Shown: one piece after another, positions 1 to 6,282 of the stretch
How the letters are laid out: each line of letters opens with the position of its first letter
How positions within the stretch are numbered: position 1 is the first letter of the stretch
Assembly (NCBI GenBank): GCA_016880595.1
Contig: JAEHDC010000060.1
Location: 1 to 14,452 of the forward strand
Reading direction: 5' to 3'
Length of the DNA stretch: 14,452 nt
From: Candidatus Saccharimonadota bacterium
GTDB lineage: Bacteria; Patescibacteriota; Saccharimonadia; Saccharimonadales; EFPC-124
Notes under the pieces: generated by a model
What the model was told of the DNA's origin: nothing
What the model saw: only the letters and a program-made list of their open reading frames with translations
The model's database searches: none
Position numbers and translations under genes: made by a program

Positions 1-890
1 ATTATTCTCAAGGAGTCATGCAGGCAGTACCTACCAAGAGTGTCGATAAACACAGGCTCACGCATAAGCCCAAGGCCAAAAAGCGCTGACACACAATCGC
101 CAGCCATAAGCCTGCACATTTCCTCGAACAATCGTATGCGAGTGCACCCCTGGCTCGGCGCGCCCCAATACACCTGGGCTGCCTCAATAAGCCACTGGGC
201 ATACAGAGCCGGATTGCGCGGCGGCTTATTCCACGTAGCATGCGGAAGTATAAAGTCAGCTTCCGGAGCATTAAGCCCCAAAAGAAACTCCGTTGTTTTT
301 ACAGGATCAACTTCCGGCAGCCATTGCCCTCGGCTATCTTGCCTAGGGCTAATGACACACAGCCACTTGGTCAAGGCGCCTGCGTCTTTGAGCGCGTAAA
401 AACCCCGCATTGCAAGATCAAAAGACGATTTTCCCACTCTGGCCAGTGGCCTAGCAGCGTTATGCGCCGGCGCCAGTCCATCAATACTCACACCAACGCC
501 AACGTCCAAATTGTACAGACGCCTAGCAATTGCCGGGGTAATGAGAGTGCCATTTGACTGCATTTTGACGCTAATCCTATCAGCGCCAATTCGGTCGTAC
601 AGGCCGCTTACCAGTTCTTCAATGCGGCGAATCCCAAAGCACATTGGCTCACCGCCATGCAGCACAACAGTAATCTTAACGTCAGGATATCGCGCACAGT
701 GCTCACTAAGCCTTGCTATGAACTTGTCTACTACTCTAGGACTCATACTATCAGCGCCTAGCTTCTCGTAACATCCAGAACATGTCAAGTTGCAAGCCCT
801 TGTTACCTTTAAGACAAACTCTGTTGCACTTTCTGAAGCTAACGCGCATCCGCAGTTAGGCCTACAGTGCCTTTTGAGCATAGGCTGCAT
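1..890 (-). CDS. fxsB: FxsB-family radical SAM/SPASM peptide maturase (three-residue cyclophane-forming), partial
   Basis: Open from ATG at 890 to the left edge (296 codons, no stop), so the C-terminus lies outside. Seen: the 4Fe-4S radical SAM motif C33-x3-C37-x2-C40 followed by Tyr; HGGEP at 78-82; SNGT near 112-115; VSIDG near 134-138; LPHATW at 215-220 followed by N-K-P-P; and a late segment with F-I-D-T-x-G-R and H-D-S-L-R at 281-295. The HGGEP, LPHATW and D-S-L combination is what I know from the FxsB family, which crosslinks an aromatic residue to a residue two positions later in a precursor peptide. Extra N-terminal cysteines (C9, C13, C15) are unusual. AAAGGG lies seven bases before the ATG and supports this start. 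The likely substrate is the divergent 54-aa peptide at 1015-1179. The auxiliary-cluster cysteines of the SPASM domain are mostly beyond the edge. A different RiPP-maturase subfamily is possible but less likely. Confidence 0.85.
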   Translation of the reverse strand, partial: MQPMLKRHCRPNCGCALASESATEFVLKVTRACNLTCSGCYEKLGADSMSPRVVDKFIARLSEHCARYPDVKITVVLHGGEPMCFGIRRIEELVSGLYDRIGADRISVKMQSNGTLITPAIARRLYNLDVGVGVSIDGLAPAHNAARPLARVGKSSFDLAMRGFYALKDAGALTKWLCVISPRQDSRGQWLPEVDPVKTTEFLLGLNAPEADFILPHATWNKPPRNPALYAQWLIEAAQVYWGAPSQGCTRIRLFEEMCRLMAGDCVSALFGLGLMREPVFIDTLGRYCLHDSLRI

Positions 891-938
891 CGTTTAGCCC
901 TTTCTTTTGTCAGGTAGCCATTGGCTAAGCTTAAAACT

Positions 939-944
939 ATTATA
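939..944 (-). promoter_or_regulatory. -10 box for the radical SAM gene in the divergent intergenic region
   Basis: A perfect TATAAT on the minus strand, about 50 bases before the radical SAM start codon. No good -35 is visible at 16-18 bases. The rest of 893-1014 is AT-rich and must also hold the promoter of the precursor gene on the plus strand, where TACAAT at 966-971 is a candidate -10, again without a convincing -35. Confidence 0.4.
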
Positions 945-1014
945 AACAATTTATTGGATTTGCGTTACAATAAAAACGTATCTAAAAAGATGCACCAGAG
1001 AGAGGGAAAATTCG

Positions 1015-1179
1015 ATGCAATCAAGCAAAACTAGCTCGACAGCTCCGACTGCAGCCGTGACAATCTCGAGTGATCTGAGGGCGCGGCTCGCAAGACTGCC
1101 AGAAGCTGACGGCAGAAGAAACAATTATGTTATTGTAACGCCGTCAACCCGGACTTGTGGCAACTTTGGTTCTTGCTAA
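1015..1179 (+). CDS. Putative FxsA-like RiPP precursor peptide (54 aa, ends CGNFGSC)
   Basis: ATG at 1015 is preceded by GAGAGAGGG (998-1006) at a spacing of eight bases, and TAA ends at 1179. The product has 54 residues: a Ser/Thr/Ala-rich start, an Arg/Leu amphipathic middle (residues 20-28), R34-R35, a Y-V-I-V segment at 38-41, and a C-terminus with C48, F51, S53 and C54. FxsA-type precursors are known to end with F-x-S close to the carboxyl end (FxSxx-COOH). Here F51-G52-S53 is followed by one cysteine only, so it is a variant. Inference: F51 and S53 are joined into a cyclophane by the divergent radical SAM enzyme, and C48 and C54 could close a disulfide around it. R46, or R34-R35, would be natural cleavage sites. 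No transporter or peptidase is visible nearby. The evidence that it is a gene is the ribosome binding site, the position beside the enzyme, and a hairpin just after the stop. Confidence 0.75.
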   Translation: MQSSKTSSTAPTAAVTISSDLRARLARLPEADGRRNNYVIVTPSTRTCGNFGSC

Positions 1180-1196
1180 TCAATTCAACTCCCTGC

Positions 1197-1230
1197 GGTA
1201 GGAGGGTAGTACTGCGCTAACCCTCCTACC
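1197..1230 (+). terminator. Strong hairpin after the precursor peptide gene
   Basis: An 11-bp perfect inverted repeat, GGTAGGAGGGT (1197-1207) and ACCCTCCTACC (1220-1230), lies 17 bases after the stop codon. No T-run follows, so it may work as a terminator or as an RNA 3'-end stabiliser. Confidence 0.6.
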
Positions 1231-1245
1231 ACCTACATATCAAAA

Positions 1246-1374
1246 TTTATTAGGGCGACGGTTCTGCAACCGGCGCCCTTACTACCAAGATGGCGAGTGC
1301 TATAGTCGCGATTGCGCCACTAACCATCGTTTCCAGATTTAGCGCTAGTACAATGGCGGTGATGCCGTTTTGCT
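1246..1374 (-). pseudogene. Decayed duplicate of the antiporter 3' end and its terminator
   Basis: Bases 1279-1374 match 5069-5164 of the intact antiporter with five differences in 96 positions. Bases 1246-1278 match the antiporter terminator region 4962-4994. The 74 bases between these segments in the original (4995-5068, including the stop codon) are missing. The copied reading frame encodes the Q-N-G-I-T-A-I-V-L-A-L segment and then reads through the old hairpin. Homology ends abruptly near 1374. It has no start and no likely function, so it is a gene fragment left by a duplication. It lies in the same orientation as the source gene. Confidence 0.85.
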
Positions 1375-1536
1375 TGGCTATTTTGCGTAAGTCGAGTATA
1401 GTATTATTAAATCTAATCTTAAACCTACAATGAACGATCGAACCAACATCTACCACAGTTTTTCTCCGCATACTTTTTAGCTTGCGAATTTAAAACTACC
1501 AAATAAAGCGTTTTTTAACGCAAAAAGGATATGATG
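1375..1536 (+). promoter_or_regulatory. Non-coding leader of the yhhQ-folC pair
   Basis: Together with the hairpin and gene fragment before it, this makes about 350 bases without an intact gene. It is AT-rich. A small hairpin, GCGTT (1508-1512) with AACGC (1517-1521), sits right before the ribosome binding site AGGA (1526-1529). I searched by eye for preQ1-type riboswitch motifs, which would fit a queuosine-precursor transporter, and did not recognise one. No convincing -35/-10 pair was found. Confidence 0.35.
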
Positions 1537-2196
1537 ATGTTAAAGATCAATCGTTTTGACCTGCTGGTTTCTTTATATACTGGTTTTATTGTAATCTCTG
1601 AGCTAATGGGCGCAAAGACGTTCCCTATTGCATTCGGCCCAATCCACCTGAACGCCACTGTTGCGATATTTGTATTGCCGCTTATCTATACAATTAACGA
1701 TATTGTAATGGAAGTCTATGGCAAAGCTAGAGCGCAAAGCATGGTCCGTTCAAGCCTTGTTGTGGTTTTTGTGATTATACTTTTTTCTACACTCGCAACG
1801 CTTTTACCTCCAAGCCAGAGATTTATCTCCAGCGAGCCAGCGTATGATGCTATTTTTAGCACATCAATCCGTTTATCAGCGGCTAGTTTAATTGCATTTG
1901 CTGTCAGTGAGCTGAGCGACGTATTCATCTTTGCTAAATTACGACAACGTCTTGGCAAGAAGAAGCTCTGGCTGCGTACTAACATCTCAAACTTCATATC
2001 GGAATTTTTAGATGTTATTCTTTTTATTTCGATTTCCTTTTACGCATTTGACATGTCCTTTTCTGCAAATATACAATTCCTGATGAGCATAGCTGTGCCA
2101 TACTGGCTCCTGCGTTGCTTTATGTCAATAGTAGAGACTCCGCTTGTATATATTGGTACAAACAAATTGAGCCAACCAATCAAGGAACAAGCATGA
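1537..2196 (+). CDS. yhhQ: YhhQ/VUT-family queuosine-precursor-type transporter
   Basis: An integral membrane protein of 219 residues. Several hydrophobic helices are separated by family-type motifs: E-L-M-G-A-K-T-F near the N-terminus, an N-D-I-V-M-E-V-Y-G-K loop, S-E-L-S-D-V-F-I-F-A-K-L-R, and a late helix with N-F-I-S-E-F-L-D. These are hallmarks of the COG1738 (DUF165, VUT) family, whose studied members import queuosine precursors such as preQ0 or preQ1. Three ATGs lie in a row at 1531, 1534 and 1537. AGGA at 1526-1529 is too close to the first and at seven bases from the third, so 1537 is chosen. The stop overlaps the start of the folC-type gene by ATGA, so the two are translationally coupled. 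Substrate is inferred from the family; the partner gene raises the possibility of another pterin-like or deazapurine substrate. Confidence 0.85.
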   Translation: MLKINRFDLLVSLYTGFIVISELMGAKTFPIAFGPIHLNATVAIFVLPLIYTINDIVMEVYGKARAQSMVRSSLVVVFVIILFSTLATLLPPSQRFISSEPAYDAIFSTSIRLSAASLIAFAVSELSDVFIFAKLRQRLGKKKLWLRTNISNFISEFLDVILFISISFYAFDMSFSANIQFLMSIAVPYWLLRCFMSIVETPLVYIGTNKLSQPIKEQA

Positions 2197-3623
2197 TTAA
2201 CACCTACGCCGACGTTATTGCATATCTGGAAAAGCATATCCATGCAAGGTACTACAAAAAAATAACGGTTGGCTCAAATGACCAATACGATCCGCTAGCT
2301 CGAATGCGGCATTTCCTTAATTTGCTTGGCAATCCACAAAAATCGTTCTTATCCGTAGTGGTCAGTGGCACCTCAGGCAAAGGTTCTACAAGTTATTTCA
2401 TTGCACATATCTTAGCAACTGCTGGCCTGCGGGTTGGATTAACTCAGTCACCGCATCTTCAGGTACTGAATGAGCGCATGCAAATAAACCAAAAAGGCCG
2501 ACTAACTCCTATATCAGACGAATCGTTGGTCGCCCTAATGCAAACAGTTATGGCTACCGTTGAATCAATGTACGATAGCCAATATGGTCCGCCGACTTAT
2601 TTTGAAATATTAATCGGAATGACAATGGTATATTTTAAGCAACAAGAAGTTCAACTTGCTGTTATTGAGGTTGGCCTTGAGGGAAAGTTTGATGCAACGA
2701 ACGCAATTGATCCAGCGTTATTCATTTTAACCAATATCTCTTTTGACCATACTGCAATCCTAGGCGATAGTATCCCTAAGATAGCCGACGAAGCCACTTA
2801 TCGCATTAAAAGCCTCAAAACAATTGCTCATCAGCCGGTAGTCATTACGGCTGCCGTTCAGCCATCTGTTAAGCGGATTATTAGGCGTCGATCTCATAAA
2901 TCTGGTTCAAAAGTTCTGGAATATTCAGCGGATTTTGGTAACCTAAATATTAAGCATGATCAAAATGGTGCATATTTTGATTTTTTTGACCGGGAATCTC
3001 AAATTAATCTTTTGAAGCTCTATACAAATCTGCGGGGAAGATATCAGACAATAAATGCCTCGTTAGCCATAGAAACAATTATCCAACTTCAAAAACATGA
3101 TATTCATGTCGATCAGGCAAATATACGCCAGGCTTTAGCTAAGGCATTTTTTCCGGGTCGTTATGAAATTACCCAATATGGCCATGCAACTTGCATCCTT
3201 GATGGCGCTCATAATTCTGCTAAAATGTTGGCTTTTCTTAGCAGCCTCAAAACCGACTATCAAGATTCACGAAAGATATTCTTAATTGCATTTAAAAAAG
3301 ATAAAAATATAGCTGACATGCTACGTCAGATAGACCAGGAGGCGCACATCATTATCATTACACAATTCGCAGCTGCGACTGACATGGGAACAAACGAAGG
3401 CGAGGGTACAAACCAAATACATTCTCAGGCGCTGATGGCAGGCTTGTCGCCAGCAAAGTTGCTTGTTGAGCCTGACTGCGTAAAAGCTCTTCATTTAGCC
3501 CTCGCAAAAGCCGAAGCTGCGTTAAACGGAGCATTGATAACAACAGGTTCATTGTATCTGGTCGGACAGGTTCGAGATGTGCTAATGGCGCCCACGCAAA
3601 AAGCGCAGGCGCCATCTGATTAG
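2193..3623 (+). CDS. folC: FolC-type folylpolyglutamate/dihydrofolate synthase (Mur ligase family)
   Basis: A 476-residue ATP-dependent ligase that, in the known family, adds glutamate to folates (or to dihydropteroate). Seen in order: P-loop GTSGKGST at 59-66, SPHL at 86-89 followed by N-E-R-M-Q-I-N, E-V-G-L-E-G-K-F-D-A-T-N at 159-170, N-I-S-F-D-H with the ligand histidine near 186, R-G-R-Y-Q at 281-285 and P-G-R-Y-E at 321-325, I-L-D-G-A-H-N at 335-341, and T-G-S-L-Y-L-V-G near the C-terminus. Length fits the family. ATG at 2193 is preferred over the in-frame ATG at 2115: AAGGAA stands just before it and it overlaps the transporter stop. The neighbourhood shows no other folate gene, so a role in retaining scavenged folate is more likely than de novo synthesis. 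That role is inferred. Confidence 0.9.
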   Translation: MINTYADVIAYLEKHIHARYYKKITVGSNDQYDPLARMRHFLNLLGNPQKSFLSVVVSGTSGKGSTSYFIAHILATAGLRVGLTQSPHLQVLNERMQINQKGRLTPISDESLVALMQTVMATVESMYDSQYGPPTYFEILIGMTMVYFKQQEVQLAVIEVGLEGKFDATNAIDPALFILTNISFDHTAILGDSIPKIADEATYRIKSLKTIAHQPVVITAAVQPSVKRIIRRRSHKSGSKVLEYSADFGNLNIKHDQNGAYFDFFDRESQINLLKLYTNLRGRYQTINASLAIETIIQLQKHDIHVDQANIRQALAKAFFPGRYEITQYGHATCILDGAHNSAKMLAFLSSLKTDYQDSRKIFLIAFKKDKNIADMLRQIDQEAHIIIITQFAAATDMGTNEGEGTNQIHSQALMAGLSPAKLLVEPDCVKALHLALAKAEAALNGALITTGSLYLVGQVRDVLMAPTQKAQAPSD

Positions 3624-3702
3624 CGGCTAGACTCCTCAAGCTTTCTGAGCAACGCCTCTTGCGGGTGCCACATATTTCGCACCGGAAAACTACGTCACGC
3701 GG

Positions 3703-3876
3703 TTAGCTTTTTTTGCGCCACTGCCAAATTACAGCCGCAAGCGCAACAACAACCGCTAGAACGTAAAGCCACCAAATTATAATGCCAAAAAAATAGTGCG
3801 CCATCTTAACAATGAGTAATGTTGCACCAATGACGGTCAAAAATGTAATAGCGCTTTGCCAGATTTTTTTATTCAT
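3703..3876 (-). CDS. Small two-helix membrane protein, unknown function
   Basis: 57 residues with two hydrophobic stretches (about 8-24 and 29-51) and a positively charged tail (W-R-K-K-S). The reading frame is open for 15 codons upstream, but AAGGGAG lies four bases before the ATG at 3876, so the shorter start is chosen. It converges on the folC-type gene, 79 bases away, and lies 87 bases downstream of the secreted protein gene on the same strand, so co-transcription is possible. I do not recognise a family. Confidence 0.6.
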   Translation of the reverse strand: MNKKIWQSAITFLTVIGATLLIVKMAHYFFGIIIWWLYVLAVVVALAAVIWQWRKKS

Positions 3877-3905
3877 AATTCTCCCTTGCATAAGAATGCC
3901 AATTA

Positions 3906-3944
3906 CGCGGCTGGACGTCAAAGTTTATAACGCCCAGCCACGCG
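3906..3944 (-). terminator. Hairpin between the secreted protein gene and the small membrane protein gene
   Basis: GGCTGG (3909-3914) pairs with CCAGCC (3934-3939). The helix continues with CGC/GCG outside, with one bulged base at 3940. No T-run follows on the minus strand, so termination may be partial. The hairpin may alternatively belong to the leader of the small gene. Confidence 0.4.
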
Positions 3945-3963
3945 ACTTCTCAATTAATTAGTC

Positions 3964-4806
3964 TCACAAAAAGCAGCCAGCGGCAGCGTCACCAACGCGC
4001 ACCCACCCACTAGCGTCAGAACGGTACCATCCCCACCCCGCGCCAGTGAGGCACAATGCCCAAGCCCAGGGACCAATTTTCTTGGCAGTTACGCTCACTA
4101 GGCCCACTACCATACTCCACCATGGATCTGCGACAACTGGATAGGCGTAGCTTGCGCCAGCATGCTCAACCACCTGGGTGAGTATCATACCATCCGTCTC
4201 AAAATGAGATTGCACCTCAGTGCCGTTAGCATCCTTTGCCCATGCTGCAGAAACCGCCATAATGGGGTTACCGACTGCGTCGGTCACTAGCGCACCACCA
4301 TCAATCAGCGTAATTTCCCCACCATCTGGGACATCAACTTTGTAGTTATACCGCGTTGGCGCTGATGAATTGGCTATAATAGTTAGCATCTGCACACCAT
4401 CTTCAGTAGGAAGAACTGCATTTGCCGCTCCATTCTTGCTGGGGTAAACAATAGCACCATCAGTAAGCTTTTTAGCATCAGCGGCATCTTCTGCGTTAGG
4501 CAAGCTCACTACTACCGACGATACATCGCTGACAGCAAGCTCTACTCCTTCATCGGGATCCTTAGGGACATCTATCGTTCCATTTAGTATAGTCGCCTCT
4601 GCGGCCGAGTCAGTATCCGTTTTGGTTGCGATAGGCTCCGCTATCAAAGATTCGCTAGCATCTTCCGTATCTCTCAAGGCAGCTGCTACTTCAGAGGCCG
4701 TTACTTGATCACCGCTATCCGCAAAAGCAACACTTGGCTCCATGGAGATGATAATTGATGCAAATGTACTCATTGCCAATAGGCTAATGACTCGTCGAGC
4801 ACGCAT
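3964..4806 (-). CDS. Secreted protein of an actinobacterial type, with a YPVVADPW motif
   Basis: 280 residues. The N-terminus is a signal peptide: R-A-R-R, a hydrophobic core, and A-F-A before D30, the likely cleavage site. The acidic Ala/Asp/Glu-rich segment that follows (30-110) is low in complexity. Residues 150-230 form a domain with Y-K-V-D-V-P, A-K-D-A-N-G-T, H-F-E-T-D-G, L-T-Q-V-V and Y-P-V-V-A-D-P-W-W (222-230). I know this arrangement from many secreted proteins of unknown function in Actinobacteria. A Trp- and Gly-rich hydrophobic tail (231-263) and two cysteines (252, 278) end the protein. It has its own TTGACA promoter and a leader of about 115 bases. A 5-bp hairpin, AAAGG/CCTTT, in the last 20 bases before the ATG holds the only ribosome-binding-like sequence. 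Function unknown. Transfer from an actinobacterial host is an inference from family resemblance. Confidence 0.8.
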   Translation of the reverse strand: MRARRVISLLAMSTFASIIISMEPSVAFADSGDQVTASEVAAALRDTEDASESLIAEPIATKTDTDSAAEATILNGTIDVPKDPDEGVELAVSDVSSVVVSLPNAEDAADAKKLTDGAIVYPSKNGAANAVLPTEDGVQMLTIIANSSAPTRYNYKVDVPDGGEITLIDGGALVTDAVGNPIMAVSAAWAKDANGTEVQSHFETDGMILTQVVEHAGASYAYPVVADPWWSMVVGLVSVTAKKIGPWAWALCLTGAGWGWYRSDASGWVRVGDAAAGCFL

Positions 4807-4928
4807 GATAAAGGACAGCCTTTCTTAGGATCGATAACGCAACAACAAGATAGCGTCGAGCATGTTTGGCATTTAAACTATCGAGAAGTACTAAGGTGCA
4901 TCGCTCTTGGTAATGCATCTTGAAATAT

Positions 4929-4958
4929 AATATAGTTCATTATCAGAATATCTGTCAA
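4929..4958 (-). promoter_or_regulatory. Promoter of the secreted protein gene
   Basis: On the minus strand TTGACA (4953-4958) is a perfect -35, separated by 18 bases from TATATT (4929-4934). It lies directly behind the antiporter terminator. The implied leader to the ATG at 4806 is about 115 bases and contains several short inverted repeats. Confidence 0.65.
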
Positions 4959-4968
4959 TCAATTATTA

Positions 4969-4994
4969 GGGCGACGGTTCTGCAACCGCCGCCC
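4969..4994 (-). terminator. Terminator of the antiporter gene
   Basis: Read on the minus strand, GGGCGGCGGTT pairs with AACCGTCGCCC (one G-U pair) around a four-base loop, followed by TAATAATT. It starts six bases after the stop codon. On the plus strand the same hairpin is followed by a run of six T (4997-5002), so it could act in both directions. Its outer nine-base arms are identical to those at 7126-7149. Confidence 0.75.
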
Positions 4995-5000
4995 TGTTTT

Positions 5001-6089
5001 TTACGTCTCTGGCCAGAATTTTGGAGCGATACGGTCAAAGACCATATTTGCACCAAAGTTTAGTGTATTTACTACCAGAATGGCGAGTGCTATAGTCGCT
5101 ATTGCGCCACTAACCATCGTTTCCAGATTTAGCGCCAGCACAATGGCGGTGATGCCGTTTTGCTGCGCCAATGCGATTTGCCAAGTGTCGCGCGTAGAAA
5201 ACGCTGCGCCTTTCTTGCTTTTACTGGTAGCCAGCCGCATAACCAGCCAGCCAACTACAATTTGCGACAGGTAGGTTGCTACACCCAGCACAATTCCGCC
5301 AATAACGTTGACGCCGTCAGCCAAAATCATGCCAAGCATAAACGTTGCGCCGCATAGTGCCAGCTGCGTAAACTTATCGGCAAATTTACTCAACCACTTT
5401 GGCCGGATAAACCAACCAGCCAGCGCCGACGCGCTGAATGCCTTAAGAGGAATTGCCACAAATGCAATAGCACCTACGATTCCCGTTTTTGCCACGTCAC
5501 TTTTAGCTCGAGGTAGCCTTGTCAACTTAAATACCGTCACCAAAACTATCGTCAGAATAAACGGCGACAGGCCAATCAAAATGCTTGACCAATCGCTGTC
5601 AGAAGCAATTTTTTGGTGCGCGGTTTTAGCAATTAATCCCAGCATGAGCCAGGTTGCGACCCCAGTTATTGGATCGTCAAATGACGCCCAGGCGTTAAGC
5701 ACGGCTTTTGTCTGAGCATTCATTCGGCTGTCTTTAGAAATCGCCGCCACGCTGAGCGGATCAATCTGCGCCATCGCCATGGCGAACACGGCATATTGCC
5801 ACTGTTGCAAAGCAACCAGCGTCATCAAAAGTATTATAAAATACTTGCAAATAACACCAAACGTCACCGCAATAGCTACAATGCGCCAGTGCCTTTTAGC
5901 TTCCTCCTTGTCGATAAAATAAACCGCAAAGTACAGGCCAATAAACAGTAGCGTCGTTGCAGCGCCAGTGTAAATTACACTACGCTGAGCGCCGCTAATT
6001 CTACACATCAGCGCAAAGATTACGCCAAGTGTAGCAATTAGCACAAGCTGCAAATTCCGGCGTATCTGAGCACGCTCGGTCTCGTTCAC
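5001..6089 (-). CDS. Cation/proton antiporter, CPA (NhaP/Kef-like) type
   Basis: 362 residues with about ten to twelve hydrophobic helices. The ion-site region is visible as Q-I-D-P-L-S-V-A-A-I followed about 25 residues later by A-S-F-D-D-P-I-T-G, which corresponds to the paired acidic motifs of CPA-type exchangers. The C-terminal helix contains Q-Q-N-G-I-T-A-I-V-L-A-L-N-L-E. The protein should exchange Na+ or K+ for protons across the membrane; the ion cannot be told from sequence. The start is GTG at 6089, with AGGAGGAG four bases upstream. The gene is monocistronic, with its own terminator. A damaged copy of its last third of a kilobase exists at 1246-1374. It is somewhat shorter than typical NhaP and has no long cytoplasmic tail. 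Confidence 0.85.
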   Translation of the reverse strand: MNETERAQIRRNLQLVLIATLGVIFALMCRISGAQRSVIYTGAATTLLFIGLYFAVYFIDKEEAKRHWRIVAIAVTFGVICKYFIILLMTLVALQQWQYAVFAMAMAQIDPLSVAAISKDSRMNAQTKAVLNAWASFDDPITGVATWLMLGLIAKTAHQKIASDSDWSSILIGLSPFILTIVLVTVFKLTRLPRAKSDVAKTGIVGAIAFVAIPLKAFSASALAGWFIRPKWLSKFADKFTQLALCGATFMLGMILADGVNVIGGIVLGVATYLSQIVVGWLVMRLATSKSKKGAAFSTRDTWQIALAQQNGITAIVLALNLETMVSGAIATIALAILVVNTLNFGANMVFDRIAPKFWPET

Positions 6090-6127
6090 TACTCCTCCTA
6101 CAGGACGGTTTGTATAAGGCAGAAATT

Positions 6128-6156
6128 ATGATATAGTAAAATAGCAAAAAAGTAAA
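6128..6156 (-). promoter_or_regulatory. Candidate promoter of the antiporter gene
   Basis: On the minus strand TTTACT (6151-6156) and TATCAT (6128-6133) are 17 bases apart, about 38 bases before the GTG start. Both boxes are imperfect. Confidence 0.4.
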
Positions 6157-6194
6157 ACTTTTTGTACATTAACTCCTTGCAATATTTACAAATC

Positions 6195-6248
6195 TGGCAG
6201 CTGGCCACTTGCGCACAATTATAATTGCGTGTTTTTGGCCAGTTGCCG
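6195..6248 (+). promoter_or_regulatory. Long hairpin with an internal palindrome in the leader of the serpin-like gene
   Basis: GCAGCTGGCCA (6197-6207) pairs with TGGCCAGTTGC (6236-6246) with one G-U pair, and the helix extends by G6196-C6247. The loop region holds the perfect 12-base palindrome CAATTATAATTG (6216-6227). It lies between two divergent genes, 35 bases before the ATG at 6283. It could be a dyad operator or an RNA leader structure. Confidence 0.45.
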
Positions 6249-6282
6249 AGTGGCTCTTGGCTTTTGCTAATCGGAGGTACAT

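Noticed and set aside
40..771. Overlapping plus-strand open frames at 40-399, 240-557 and 511-771
   Set aside because: They are antisense to the radical SAM gene, which has clear motifs along its whole length; none has a ribosome binding site or recognisable protein features.
1250..1471. A 73-codon minus-strand frame that could be read as a small membrane protein
   Set aside because: Its hydrophobic part is the copied antiporter end and its last nine codons are the copied terminator; no start signal exists.
1375..1536. A preQ1 riboswitch before the YhhQ-type gene
   Set aside because: The short hairpin and A-rich stretch are there by chance level; the conserved bases of the known preQ1 classes were not found.
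5080..5715. Plus-strand open frames inside the antiporter region
   Set aside because: Antisense shadows of a convincing membrane transporter gene.
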